Shown here piece by piece: positions 43,782 to 53,793 of a stretch of DNA of 64,000 nucleotides (the stretch's first letter is position 1; each line of letters opens with the position of its first letter). The stretch comes from Actinoallomurus vinaceus (GTDB lineage Bacteria; Actinomycetota; Actinomycetes; Streptosporangiales; Streptosporangiaceae): the NCBI RefSeq assembly GCF_039542055.1, contig NZ_BAABHK010000023.1, positions 1 to 64,000 of the forward strand. Reading direction: 5' to 3'. The notes under the pieces were generated by a model. It did no database searches, was not told the origin of the DNA, and saw only the letters and a program-made list of their open reading frames with translations. Made by a program: the position numbers and the translations under genes.

Positions 43782-44360
43782 TCACTTGGCTGGACGGTGC
43801 GGGTCGAGCTCGGCGTCATACGGCATCACCCAGAAGAACTGGCCGTCGGCGTCGTAGTCGAAGATCAGTGCGGTATCACCTGCTTTGAGGATCTCTTCGC
43901 CTGATTGGTTCCGTTGCTGGCGGACCTGAATGACGGCGGCCGAGCCGTCCTCGGCCCGCACCTCGGCCTGGCCGTACGTCAGGTCCACCCGGCTGGTCCG
44001 GATGACGCACATCCGGCCGACGAAGTCCTGCCGGGAGGGCAGCTTCTCCTCCGGGATCATGTACCGCAGGGGCCGCATGAGCAGCCGGGTGACCAGGACG
44101 GACGCGAGGATCGCGGCGGCGAGCACCCCGATCTCCGGGACGCGCCCGGTCACGTCCTCGCGGTGCAGCAGCACGGCGCCGGCCACGCCGGCGAACCACG
44201 CGAGCGCCGTGAACAGCGACAGCGCCACCGCCGTGACCATGGTCGCGGCCGGGTCCAGCAGTCCGACGACGACCAGCAGCCAGTAGGCGAGAACGATCAC
44301 CAGGAGGGCGCCGAGGACGACCGCCGGAAATGTAAGTGCCGCGTGGATGAATTCGGTCAC
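43782..44360 (-). CDS. NfeD/YqiJ-like membrane protein
   Basis: 192 residues with about three TM segments in the first half. A C-terminal OB-like beta domain (MCVIRTSRVDLTYGQAEVRA, SGEEILKAGDTALIFDYDADG) follows. This matches the NfeD/YqiJ partners of flotillin-type SPFH proteins, which typically lie next to them. GTG start with GGAGG upstream. First gene of the minus-strand operon NfeD-like, flotillin, AAA+ ATPase. Confidence 0.85.
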   Translation of the reverse strand: MTEFIHAALTFPAVVLGALLVIVLAYWLLVVVGLLDPAATMVTAVALSLFTALAWFAGVAGAVLLHREDVTGRVPEIGVLAAAILASVLVTRLLMRPLRYMIPEEKLPSRQDFVGRMCVIRTSRVDLTYGQAEVRAEDGSAAVIQVRQQRNQSGEEILKAGDTALIFDYDADGQFFWVMPYDAELDPHRPAK

Positions 44361-44602
44361 GCGCGCCTCCCCGTGGGCATGCCGTCAGCGGTGCCGACCA
44401 GGCTTCCCGGCGCTCCTTAGGCGAACAAATGCCGCCTATGCGGCGAAATACGTTCGCCGCGGGAAGCACCGTACAGCACCGCGCGGGATTCTGTACGTGG
44501 CATAGCGCACAGAGACCGCACCCGGCCACGCCGCACCGATCGATGCCCCGTACATGACTGGCTGGCTGTACAGTCAACGCCTTCCTATGAGAGGAGGCGT
44601 GC

Positions 44603-45052
44603 ATGGCCGCACGCGACTGGGTCGTCAAGAAGGCAGCTTCGAAGATCATGGGCCCCGACGAGAGGCTGGTGGCGAGCTGCATGGCCAACCTGCCGGGCAC
44701 CCTGAAGCGCGAGGGTTACTACGCGGCGCTGCAGAACGTCGTGGGCATCCGGTTCGTCGACGTGGCAGGCGACGGTGGGCTGCCGCCGAAGATGAACATC
44801 GCGGTGACCGACCGGCGGGTGCTGCTGTTCGAACAGTCGATGGTCGGCTTCGCGAAGGACCTGGTGGCCGAGATACCGATCGCCCAGATCGCCGGCGCCC
44901 GGGTCACCGACACCAGCAGGGCACAGGTATCGATCAAGGTTCAGAACTTCGTGATCACTTTCACCAATGGCACGGACCTCGAACTGGAGTCCGCCGACAA
45001 GGGCGGAGTAAACAACCTGGTCGGCGCGATCAACGGCCGGGTACGGCACTGA
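44603..45052 (+). CDS. Small PH-like (bacterial PH fold) protein
   Basis: 149 residues without TM or signal peptide. The beta-strand run MNIAVTDRRVLLFEQS, VAEIPIAQIAGARVTDTS and VKVQNFVITFTNGTDLELES-like segments fit a bacterial pleckstrin-homology fold, found in proteins that sense membranes or stress. GAGGAGG stands seven bases before the ATG. It is divergent from the flotillin operon, 242 bp away, so a shared promoter region and a membrane-related role are possible. Assignment is by pattern only. Confidence 0.65.
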   Translation: MAARDWVVKKAASKIMGPDERLVASCMANLPGTLKREGYYAALQNVVGIRFVDVAGDGGLPPKMNIAVTDRRVLLFEQSMVGFAKDLVAEIPIAQIAGARVTDTSRAQVSIKVQNFVITFTNGTDLELESADKGGVNNLVGAINGRVRH

Positions 45053-45119
45053 CGAGCGCATTCTGCGGCGACAAGCGGGACAATGGTGAGTCCGTCACCG
45101 CTTCCCGGGGGGTTTTCGC

Positions 45120-45755
45120 TTGTCGCCGCGTTCGGACCGTGTCAACCAGGAGTTGCGGGAGCAATCCCGGCGCCGGATCCTCGAGGCGGCCCTGACGTTG
45201 TTCGCCGAGCGCGGGTACGAAGGCACTCCGATCTCCCAGATCGCCGAGCGCGCGGGAGTCGCGCGGGGGCTCGTGTCGTACTACTTCCCCGCGAAGGAGG
45301 ACCTTCTCCACGAACTGCTCGGCCAGGCCCTCGACGGCATCCTCGCCGCCACCGACCCGGTCGACGGAGAGGTCACCGCGGATCAGCGGCTGGCCGGAGT
45401 GATCGACCGGACCCTGACGATGGCGCGCGACACGATCGGGGTTCAGCGGCTCGTGCTCTGCCTGATGCTGCAGCCCGCGACCCGCGAGATCTTCATCAAG
45501 GTCGAGTCGGCCAGAGCCGGCGTCGTCGAGGAGTTCGAGAACCGGCTCCGGCAGATCTTCGCCGACCGCGGGGCCGGGGACCCCGCCCTGGAGGAGGTCA
45601 TGTTCCGCAGTGTTCTGGAAGGCGTGATCTTCAAGATGACGGTCTATCCGCAGACCTACCCGTTCGACGCGGTCCGGCATCGCCTGTTCACGATGTACGG
45701 CCTGCCGGTCGGCGACCCGCCGGCCGAGCCGGTCGGACACCTTCGCGCACACTGA
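45120..45755 (+). CDS. TetR family transcriptional regulator
   Basis: 211 residues. TetR helix-turn-helix at about 17-63 (RRRILEAALTLFAERGYEG, then GVARGLVSYYFPAKEDLLHELL). The C-terminal domain is a generic helical ligand pocket. The start is TTG at 45120 with a G-run upstream and lies 67 bp after the PH-like gene. No symmetrical operator is obvious in the gap. It is convergent with the DUF4157 gene and separated from it by a strong terminator. Confidence 0.92.
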   Translation: MSPRSDRVNQELREQSRRRILEAALTLFAERGYEGTPISQIAERAGVARGLVSYYFPAKEDLLHELLGQALDGILAATDPVDGEVTADQRLAGVIDRTLTMARDTIGVQRLVLCLMLQPATREIFIKVESARAGVVEEFENRLRQIFADRGAGDPALEEVMFRSVLEGVIFKMTVYPQTYPFDAVRHRLFTMYGLPVGDPPAEPVGHLRAH

Positions 45756-45762
45756 ACGCCCA

Positions 45763-45798
45763 CAGGTCGTCCACGCGAAGCGTCGCGTGGACGACCTG
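45763..45798. terminator. Bidirectional hairpin terminator
   Basis: Perfect 16-bp arms (45763-45778 with 45783-45798; core AGGTCGTCCACGCGA) around an AGCG loop. It lies between the convergent tetR (stop 45755) and DUF4157 (stop 45810) genes. Confidence 0.92.
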
Positions 45799-45809
45799 GT
45801 GCCTACGGC

Positions 45810-48803
45810 TCAGAAGAGACTGTCGCTCCAGCGGATCTCTTTGATCCCCGGCAGGTTGCTGTCGTACCGCAGGGTGTGCTGCTTGCGGTCCGACAGGTAG
45901 ATGCTGAGGGTGTAGACGTCGCCTTCCTCGTCGACGAACCTCAGGTACATCAGCCCCGAGCCGAACCCCTTGGGTCCTTGCGCGTCGACCTCCAGGACGT
46001 AGTCGTAGTACGCGGCAGAGGTGTCCAGCTTGATCGAGTGGACGCAGGCGCCGCTGTTCCCGACGATGACCTTGCTGAGGTCGATGCTCCCGTTGATCTC
46101 CACCATGTCACCGGGGAACAGAGATCCGCTGGTGGCGACGGCCTTCCCCTTGACCTTTCCGCCGTCGGCCGTTGTGAACACCACGCGTGACTCGTCGGCC
46201 GGGACGAGATGGAAGATCGCGTTCTTGGCGTTGACCACCCACGGGGTCCCGTCCGGCCCCACCGCGATGCGCGTCGCCGAACCGGGGATCACATCCCACT
46301 GCTGGCCGTTCCAGGCGAGGATCTCGTTCCCGCCCTCGCCGGGAGCCTTCTTGGCGCCGATCGCCCAGACGGTCGGGAGGACGCCGGTGGACACGGCGAT
46401 GTCCGTCGCCAGGCCGGGAACGGCGCCCCACCCGCTTCCCAGGGGCCCGCCCGGGTTCAGTCTGGCGATCCCGCCTTCCTTGTTCGCGATCCAGGGCAGT
46501 CCGCTCGGCGCGACCGAGATCGCGACGGCGGCGCCAGCGGCCTGCTCCCACTTTTGCCCGGTCCAGCGCAGGATGGGATGGCCGTGTTCGACGTCGGTCC
46601 GGCCGGTGATCCAGACCGACCCGTCGGCACCCGCACCGATGTCGCCGGCCACCTGCTCGCCCGGTGAGTCGTTGCGGAGGGGGATTCCGGTGAGCGGGAT
46701 TCCCTCCCATTTTCGGCCGTCCCAGCGCCAGATCCCTCGGTTGGCGCTCGCGACCCACGGAGTGCCCGAACCGTCCACCGCGATGCGGGCCCCGCCGCCC
46801 GGCAGAGGAACCCAGGAGTTCCCCTCCAGCCGCTGGATCTTCTGGTCCTTCGTGATGGTCCACACCGATCCGTCGCCACCGACGGCGATGTCACTCGCCT
46901 CACCCGGGACCTGAACCCACCGCCACCCGCCGGTGGTGTCGATGGAGATGTTGCGGATGCGCGGCGACGCCGCCCGGATGCCCGCGATCTTGAAGCTGGC
47001 GAACAGCCCGGTCGCGGTGTCGCGCTGGCTGTCGTTCCACGCCTCCAGCGAGAGCATCGAGTTGCCCGTGCCGCGCACGCTGGTCGGGAACCGGTTGAAG
47101 ATCTCCGCCGTGGTGATGCTCGTGGCGCCATGCGCGATCAGGTCGAGGATGGACTGCTGGGACAGCTGTGCGGTCTCGCTCGCGATCCGTACGCCGTCCC
47201 CGCCGTCGAGCATCGTGGAGTCGCCGTAGATCTCGAACGCCGCCGGATGATGCACCGACGCGACATAGAGCCCGGTCTTGTTGAAGTTGTCGTGCAGCAC
47301 CCCGCTGGACATCTGCACGCCGGAGTTCCGCATGAGCGTCAGGTAGTGCTTGTACGCGTCTCCCTGCGAGCGGGTGCCGTCGGCCTTGACCCCGGCCACG
47401 TCCATCCGCCGCTGTGCCGACCACTGCTCGTCGGCCGTCTGGGGGTCGCGGACCGCTCCCCGTTTCGCCGGGTCCAGGAATCCGTCGTAGAGGCCGCGCG
47501 CCGCCAGTCCGCTCTGCCGGGCGACGGTCATCGTCTGGACCATCTTCCAGTCGGCCACAGGCATGAGCTTCCCCTGGCCGGCCGCCCACTCGACGAACCA
47601 CTGCATGACCAGCGTCTTGTTGACGAGATGCCCGGCCGCGAAGGAGTCCTGCAGGAAGTGGTCGGCGTAGCCGTGGTTGATCCACGCGAGGTAGGTCAGT
47701 CGTTCCTTCGCGGTGCCGCTCGCGTGGTGCGCCTGCGTCGCGTAGTCGCGCGCGATGAGATGGGACTGCTCCCACCGATACCACGAGTAGGGCGCGAAGT
47801 GACAGGCGTTGCGGCCGACCACCGCACCGTAATGGTCGATCTCTTTTGGACCGAGGTTCTTGGTGAGGTCGTCCAGGGCCATCGTCTCGATCAGCAGATC
47901 GAAGAAGTCCCAGTCGATGTTGATGACCGCCGAGTTCTTGAAGTGCACCGATCCCGGTTGTACGGGCGTGCCCAGCAGCTTGTTGACCCGAAGATATGAA
48001 TCCTGCCGAACCGCCTGGAGGATGGGTTCGAGAATGGCCTTGGGCTGGCTGTCGAGCGCCGCCGGATTGGCCAGATAATCGGCCAGTGTGTTGAGCTCGC
48101 CGTAGGTGACGAGCAGTCCGCTGCCCCCGAGCCGGAGCGTGCGGATGGTGGAGAATTTCCCTTTGATCGCTTCGGGGGTGACCGCGTCCGGGTCGTCTCG
48201 CCACATCTCCAGAAACGCTTTCAGTTCCTCGAGTTTGGTCTTCCGGTCGCCCTTCTTCATGGTGATGGCGTCGAGGTCGGCGGGCAGCGCGTCGCCGAGC
48301 AGGCGGTGCTCCCACGAGGCGTGCCGCTGCACGACCAGTTGCTCCGAGTCCGCCAGCGGGCGTACGGGCTCCGCCGGTTGCCGCGACGGCCCGCCGCGGA
48401 GGAAGGCGTCGGCGAGCGAGCGCGCGGCCGACTCGCAGTCGTCGGCGGGATCCGACACCGACGCTCCAGCCGCGCGGGACCTGCGTGCCCCGGCCTGCTG
48501 CACCGCGTGCGCCGTCTCGTGGACCAGCAGCCGCAGCCCGGCGCGGGAGTGCGGGGCGAAGGCGCCCGCCGCGAAGAAGACGTCGGCGCCGACCGTGGCC
48601 GCCTCCGCCGACAGGGCGCGGCAGATGCGGTCGGCGTTCTCGTCGGCGTGCATCCGAACCTGGGACAGGTCGGCGCCGTGGAAGTCCGCCAGCGCCGATG
48701 CCAACCGTCCGTCGAGCCGCTCGCCGGCGCCCAGCGAGCCCCGGATTTCTCGGTCGAGTGATTGCGCTACGCGATTTTGGGCAGCGTTTAACGAACCGAC
48801 CAT
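45810..48803 (-). CDS. DUF4157 protein with a phospholipase-C-like middle and a tectonin propeller
   Basis: 997 residues from the ATG at 48803, which has GGAAGG seven bases upstream. Residues 25-105 are a DUF4157 domain (DLSQVRMHADENADRICRAL, then RLLVHETAHAVQQ with H95-E-T-A-H99). About 290-650 is a helical, His/Asp-rich part (IDWDFFDLLIE, NACHFAPYSWYRWEQSH, INHGYADHFLQDSFAAGHLV) reminiscent of zinc-dependent phospholipase C. Six tectonin-type repeats at about 628-865 (W.x.VPG.A..IAVG.DG.VW) suggest a six-bladed propeller. The last ~110 residues form a beta-sandwich. No signal peptide. DUF4157 is often found in effectors of contractile injection systems. Confidence 0.85.
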   Translation of the reverse strand: MVGSLNAAQNRVAQSLDREIRGSLGAGERLDGRLASALADFHGADLSQVRMHADENADRICRALSAEAATVGADVFFAAGAFAPHSRAGLRLLVHETAHAVQQAGARRSRAAGASVSDPADDCESAARSLADAFLRGGPSRQPAEPVRPLADSEQLVVQRHASWEHRLLGDALPADLDAITMKKGDRKTKLEELKAFLEMWRDDPDAVTPEAIKGKFSTIRTLRLGGSGLLVTYGELNTLADYLANPAALDSQPKAILEPILQAVRQDSYLRVNKLLGTPVQPGSVHFKNSAVINIDWDFFDLLIETMALDDLTKNLGPKEIDHYGAVVGRNACHFAPYSWYRWEQSHLIARDYATQAHHASGTAKERLTYLAWINHGYADHFLQDSFAAGHLVNKTLVMQWFVEWAAGQGKLMPVADWKMVQTMTVARQSGLAARGLYDGFLDPAKRGAVRDPQTADEQWSAQRRMDVAGVKADGTRSQGDAYKHYLTLMRNSGVQMSSGVLHDNFNKTGLYVASVHHPAAFEIYGDSTMLDGGDGVRIASETAQLSQQSILDLIAHGATSITTAEIFNRFPTSVRGTGNSMLSLEAWNDSQRDTATGLFASFKIAGIRAASPRIRNISIDTTGGWRWVQVPGEASDIAVGGDGSVWTITKDQKIQRLEGNSWVPLPGGGARIAVDGSGTPWVASANRGIWRWDGRKWEGIPLTGIPLRNDSPGEQVAGDIGAGADGSVWITGRTDVEHGHPILRWTGQKWEQAAGAAVAISVAPSGLPWIANKEGGIARLNPGGPLGSGWGAVPGLATDIAVSTGVLPTVWAIGAKKAPGEGGNEILAWNGQQWDVIPGSATRIAVGPDGTPWVVNAKNAIFHLVPADESRVVFTTADGGKVKGKAVATSGSLFPGDMVEINGSIDLSKVIVGNSGACVHSIKLDTSAAYYDYVLEVDAQGPKGFGSGLMYLRFVDEEGDVYTLSIYLSDRKQHTLRYDSNLPGIKEIRWSDSLF

Positions 48804-49307
48804 TACTCCGCCTTCCAGAAGTGCCGGATCCGGCCTGACCGCTCGCATTTCCACCCGCCTCAATCCCAGCATGCCAAGAATCGGATCGGCTGCGGATCGC
48901 GGATGAGAGGTGACCAGGTGAAAACGCTCCGTAATAGAAACACACCGCCCGGCACGGGACAAGAGGTCGAGCGATCGCCCGACTTCTTCACCGGGAGTCA
49001 ATGATCGCTTCAGCATGGGGCACCGGAATTCGGCTCCGCGATAATCCATACACTGGGGACATGCGATCGAACCTCTTCGGCGGATGTCACCAGGGGGCTT
49101 GACGGAGCGCACACCGGAGTCCGGCCGCCAAGGGCCCGGTCGCGCGGTATCGGTCCACCCGCGGGGGGCGCCGGCGGCGCGATTCAGTGACCACGAAGGT
49201 GAGATGAGTATTCACCTTCGGTAAGCACTGCGGCATTCCGATGAGTTCCGCACGGCCGGACGGTCATGACAGGTTGTTCCCTACGCCTCATCGAGAGGAC
49301 CGTCGAC
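48804..49307. other. Intergenic region between divergent genes, no gene seen
   Basis: The open frame of the DUF4157 gene runs back to 49112 with possible earlier starts, but that stretch has weak coding bias and several rare codons. No RNA gene or clear palindrome was recognised. Promoters for the DUF4157 gene and for the divergent hydrolase should lie here. Confidence 0.5.
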
Positions 49308-49946
49308 ATGGCGACCTTCGTCCTGATCCCCGGCGCGGCATGCGACCCGTCGTACTGGCAGCCGCTCGCGGCCGAGCTGCGCACGCGCGGCCACGACACC
49401 GTGAGCGTGGACCTGCCCTGCGAGGACGACACGGCGGGGCTGGCCGAGTACGCCGACGCCGCGGTCGATCAGATCGGCGACCGCACCGGCCTGATCGTCG
49501 TGGCGCACTCGTTCGGCGGCTTCACCGGACCGCTCGTCTGCGAGCGCGTGCCAGTCGATCTCCTCGTGATGCTCACGGCGATGATCCCCTCCCCCGGCGA
49601 GACTCCCGGCGAATGGTGGAGCGCCACCGGGCACGACCAGGCGACGCGCGAGGAGGTCGAAGACATCTACTACCACGACGTCCCCGCGGAATTGGCCGCC
49701 GAGGCGGAGAAGTATTCACGCGGCCAGTCGGGCACCCCTTCCAAAGAGCCCTGGCCGCTTCCCGCATGGCCGAACGTGCCGACGAAATTCCTGCTGTGCC
49801 GCGACGACCGGCTGTTTCCCGCAGGATTCATGCGACAGGTCGTACGAGAGCGCCTCGGCATCGCTCCCGACGAGATCGACGGTGGTCACATGGTCATGCT
49901 CAGCCGCCCCGCCGAACTGGCCGATCGCCTGGTCGGCTACCTATAA
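49308..49946 (+). CDS. Alpha/beta hydrolase (EstC-like small esterase)
   Basis: 212 residues. Start TFVLIPGAACDPSYWQPLAAEL, the nucleophile elbow in VVAHSFGGFTG, late Asp in LLCRDDRLFP and catalytic His in IDGGHMVMLSRPAEL give a full triad. The compact length with little lid is typical of this esterase group. GAGAGGA lies eight bases before the ATG at 49308. A longer frame starts at 49266 but is not needed. Substrate unknown. Confidence 0.9.
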   Translation: MATFVLIPGAACDPSYWQPLAAELRTRGHDTVSVDLPCEDDTAGLAEYADAAVDQIGDRTGLIVVAHSFGGFTGPLVCERVPVDLLVMLTAMIPSPGETPGEWWSATGHDQATREEVEDIYYHDVPAELAAEAEKYSRGQSGTPSKEPWPLPAWPNVPTKFLLCRDDRLFPAGFMRQVVRERLGIAPDEIDGGHMVMLSRPAELADRLVGYL

Positions 49947-50007
49947 ACCACCAGAAAAGCCACCCAGTCGTTATCCCGATAGCCTTTTATGAAAAATGTA
50001 TTTGTGC

Positions 50008-50013
50008 TATGAT
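50008..50013 (+). promoter_or_regulatory. Probable -10 element before the methyltransferase gene
   Basis: TATGAT stands in an A+T-rich stretch (about 49945-50040) that contrasts with the surrounding G+C-rich DNA. A weak -35-like TTTTAT (49985-49990) is 17 bp upstream. Confidence 0.4.
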
Positions 50014-50045
50014 GGAGAAAAGGCAATGTAGGTTCGCCTGTCGTG

Positions 50046-50933
50046 ATGGACAATGGACGACCCAGCCGGACAGCGCTCACGGCCGCGGCGGCGCGCGCGG
50101 CCCACCTCATCGTCGACTCCCCTCCCCTCCTCTTCGCCGACACCGTCGCGTACGGACTCCTGGGAGAACAGGCCGAGGAGTTCGTCGGCTACCACCGCGC
50201 CCACGGCGAGCACCCCATCCTCTCCGGCGTCCGGGCGACGGCCACCGTGCGGAGCCGCTACACGGAGGACCGCCTCGCCGAGGCCGTGGCCCGGGGCATC
50301 ACGCAGTACGTCATCCTCGGCGCGGGCCTCGACTCCTACGCCTACCGCTCCGACCCGGCCGGCCCCGTCCGGATCTTCGAGGTCGACCATCCCGCGACGC
50401 AGCGGTGGAAGCGCCACCTCCTGAAGGAAGCGGGCATCGCGACCCCGGACACGGTCACCTTCGTCCCGATCGACCTCGAGACCGAGTCGCCCGCCGACGC
50501 CCTGGCCCGGGAGGGGTTCGACACGTCCCGGCCGGCCTTCGTGAGCTGGCTCGGCGTGACCATGTACCTCACCCGGGACGTCATCGCCGAGACGCTCGCC
50601 GCCGTCGGCCGCCTCGCCGCGGGCACCGAGATGGTCCTCGACTACACGCTCGCCCCCGAACTGCGCGACGCGGCGGCCCAGGCGTACGCCGACGCCGTGG
50701 CGCCGATGGCCGCCGAACAGGGCGAGCCCTGGCTGAGCGCGTTCCGCCCTGAGGAGATGTCCGCCCTTCTGGAGGAGCACGGCTTCGGCCTGGTGGAGCA
50801 CACCCGCCACCAGGACGCGGTCGACGCGGCCCTCTGGGAGCGGACCGACTCGGTACGGCCCTCGAACCTGTCGACCCTCGCCCACGCGACCGTCCTGGTG
50901 ACGGCACCGCGCTCCCTGCGGCCGTCGGGCTGA
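50046..50933 (+). CDS. SAM-dependent methyltransferase, leucine carboxyl methyltransferase (PPM) type
   Basis: 295 residues. The family marks are ATATVRSRYTEDRLAEAVARG, GITQYVILGAGLDSYAYR (SAM motif), IFEVDHPATQRWKR, and WLGVTMYLTRD. These proteins (also called TIGR00027 or putative S-adenosylmethionine-dependent methyltransferases) are abundant in actinomycetes and usually of unknown substrate. GTG at 50043 is an alternative start just before the ATG. It is followed 21 bp later by a uridine-kinase-like gene, possibly in one transcript. Confidence 0.92.
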   Translation: MDNGRPSRTALTAAAARAAHLIVDSPPLLFADTVAYGLLGEQAEEFVGYHRAHGEHPILSGVRATATVRSRYTEDRLAEAVARGITQYVILGAGLDSYAYRSDPAGPVRIFEVDHPATQRWKRHLLKEAGIATPDTVTFVPIDLETESPADALAREGFDTSRPAFVSWLGVTMYLTRDVIAETLAAVGRLAAGTEMVLDYTLAPELRDAAAQAYADAVAPMAAEQGEPWLSAFRPEEMSALLEEHGFGLVEHTRHQDAVDAALWERTDSVRPSNLSTLAHATVLVTAPRSLRPSG

Positions 50934-50954
50934 CCCGGCTGCGAGGATGGCGAC

Positions 50955-51587
50955 GTGCGCATTGAGCCCATATCGCCGTCCCTCCTGGTCGAGGAGCTCG
51001 CCGACCGCGTCGCAGCCCTCCCCCGTACGACGTGGGCACGGGTCGCGGTCGATGGCGCGCCGCCCACCCGGCCGGAGGACCTCGCGGATGCGCTCGTGGA
51101 CCCGCTCCGCCTGCGCGGCCGTGAGGTCCTGCGGGTGTCCGCCGGGGACTTCCTCCGCCCGGCGTCACTGCGCTTCGAGTACGGCCGCGACGACCCGGAT
51201 CTCTACTACACCGACTGGCTCGACGAGGGCGGCCTGGTCCGCGAGGTGCTCGCCCCGCTCGAACCTGGCGGTACGGGACTGGTCCTGCCCAGCTTGTGGG
51301 ACAGCGCCGCCGACCGGGCCACCCGCGCCTCGTACATCACCCTGCGCGAGGGCGGCGTGCTCCTGCTCGACGGAGCGCTCCTCCTCGGCCGGGGCCTGTC
51401 CTTCGACCACGCGGTCCATCTGTCGATGTCCGCCGCCGCGCTGGCCCGGCGGATCGATCCCGAGCAGGAGTGGACCCTGCCCGCTTACGCGCGGTACGAG
51501 GCGGAGGCGCAACCGGCGCAGGCCGCCGACGTCGTCATCCGCGTCGACGACCCGAGGCACCCCGCGCTGGTGGAGCAGCAGCCGTGA
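50955..51587 (+). CDS. Uridine-kinase-like protein without a P-loop
   Basis: 210 residues, P-loop NTPase fold similar to uridine kinases: VRVSAGDFLRP-like VLRVSAGDFLRPASLRFEYG, DPDLYYTDWLDEGGLVREVL, and the distal GVLLLDGALLL. The Walker A loop, normally GxxGxGK(S/T), reads VDGAPPTRPEDLA with no Gly-Lys-Ser/Thr, so ATP binding is doubtful. GTG start 21 bp after the methyltransferase. Such degenerate homologues recur in actinomycetes, and the role is unknown. Confidence 0.8.
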   Translation: MRIEPISPSLLVEELADRVAALPRTTWARVAVDGAPPTRPEDLADALVDPLRLRGREVLRVSAGDFLRPASLRFEYGRDDPDLYYTDWLDEGGLVREVLAPLEPGGTGLVLPSLWDSAADRATRASYITLREGGVLLLDGALLLGRGLSFDHAVHLSMSAAALARRIDPEQEWTLPAYARYEAEAQPAQAADVVIRVDDPRHPALVEQQP

Positions 51588-51599
51588 CCCCGCTCGCTC

Positions 51600-52673
<1,074 letters not shown>

Positions 52674-52794
52674 GGTGGTCTCCCTAGTTCTCCTGTGGGG
52701 TGCTCCGCCATGGTGCGGCGCGCGCGGACGCACCGGTAAGGGAAGCCTTTTCCTGGGACTGGCCCTCCCACCCGACCGAAATAGGATCACCAGC

Positions 52795-53670
52795 ATGAGC
52801 GCCAAAGTGGACGTCGCCCATGAACTGGCGGTCTTCCTACGGGACCGCCGCAAGCGCCTGGCTCCCGAAGAAGTCGACCTGCCGGTGAGCAGGCGTCCGC
52901 GCCGCACTCCCGGGCTCCGCCGGGAGGAGGTCGCCGAACTGGCCGGTGTCAGCGTCGACTATGTGATCCGGCTGGAGCAGGGACGCGGGCTGCGCCCCTC
53001 CCCGGAGGTGCTCGACGCCCTCGCGCGGGCGCTGCGACTCAGCGACGATGAGCACGCGTACCTGTTCGACCTGGTCGGGCACAGGACGACGGGCACGCGG
53101 CAGGGCGGCACGGCGGACTCCCTCACCCGCCTGGTCCGGACGATCTCACCCCTGCCCGCCATGCTGGTCGACCTGCGTTTCGACATCCTCGCCTGGAACC
53201 CCGAGATGGCCGAGCTGATGCTCCGGTTCGACCGGCTGCCGCCCGACCAGCGCAACACGATGGTGCTCTGCGTGCTGCATCCCGCCTACCGCGACTTCTA
53301 CCGCCACCGGGAACAGGTGATCCGGGAAGGCATCGCCGACCTGCGGGCCGCATGGGCCGCCCACCCCGACGACACGGCGCTCGCCGACTTGATTCGCACG
53401 CTCAGGTCGCGCAGCGAGGAGTTCGCGAGCCTTTGGGAACGGCGTGACGTCATGGTGAACGGACACGGCCTCAAGGCCCTGCTCCACCCCGATGTCGGCC
53501 CGGTCACGATCGAGTTCGACGTGCTGACACCACTCGGAGACACGACGCAGCGGCTGGTCGTCTACCGCCCCGCCGACGTGCCGTCGCAGAAGGCGCTGGA
53601 CCGGATTGCACGTAAGACGAACGAGGAGTCCTCGGCCCTCCACACGATGGAGTCCGCGTCGGCCGGCTGA
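52795..53670 (+). CDS. XRE-family regulator with MmyB-like ligand domain
   Basis: 291 residues. Helix-turn-helix at about 30-85 (TPGLRREEVAELAGVSVDYVIRLEQGRG, then SPEVLDALARALRLSDDEHAYLFDLV). An MmyB-like PAS domain follows (AMLVDLRFDILAWNPEMAELM). This class typically activates or represses a divergent oxidoreductase gene, here the aldo/keto reductase 121 bp away. CCATGGTG occurs twice in the gap, but I see no long palindrome. Confidence 0.92.
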   Translation: MSAKVDVAHELAVFLRDRRKRLAPEEVDLPVSRRPRRTPGLRREEVAELAGVSVDYVIRLEQGRGLRPSPEVLDALARALRLSDDEHAYLFDLVGHRTTGTRQGGTADSLTRLVRTISPLPAMLVDLRFDILAWNPEMAELMLRFDRLPPDQRNTMVLCVLHPAYRDFYRHREQVIREGIADLRAAWAAHPDDTALADLIRTLRSRSEEFASLWERRDVMVNGHGLKALLHPDVGPVTIEFDVLTPLGDTTQRLVVYRPADVPSQKALDRIARKTNEESSALHTMESASAG

Positions 53671-53714
53671 CCTGGTCGTCAGTCGGACCGTGCAACGCGA
53701 AACTCGCCGTCTAA

Positions 53715-53734
53715 GAGCGCCCGGCAGTAGGCGC
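53715..53734 (+). repeat. Left terminal inverted repeat of the IS5-family element
   Basis: 20-bp repeat, perfectly inverted at 55071-55090. Confidence 0.9.
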
Positions 53735-53793
53735 TACCTCGGCGCTTGGTCGTGGATTGGCTGCCCCAGACTTCGGTGCTGGGCTGGGGGCTG

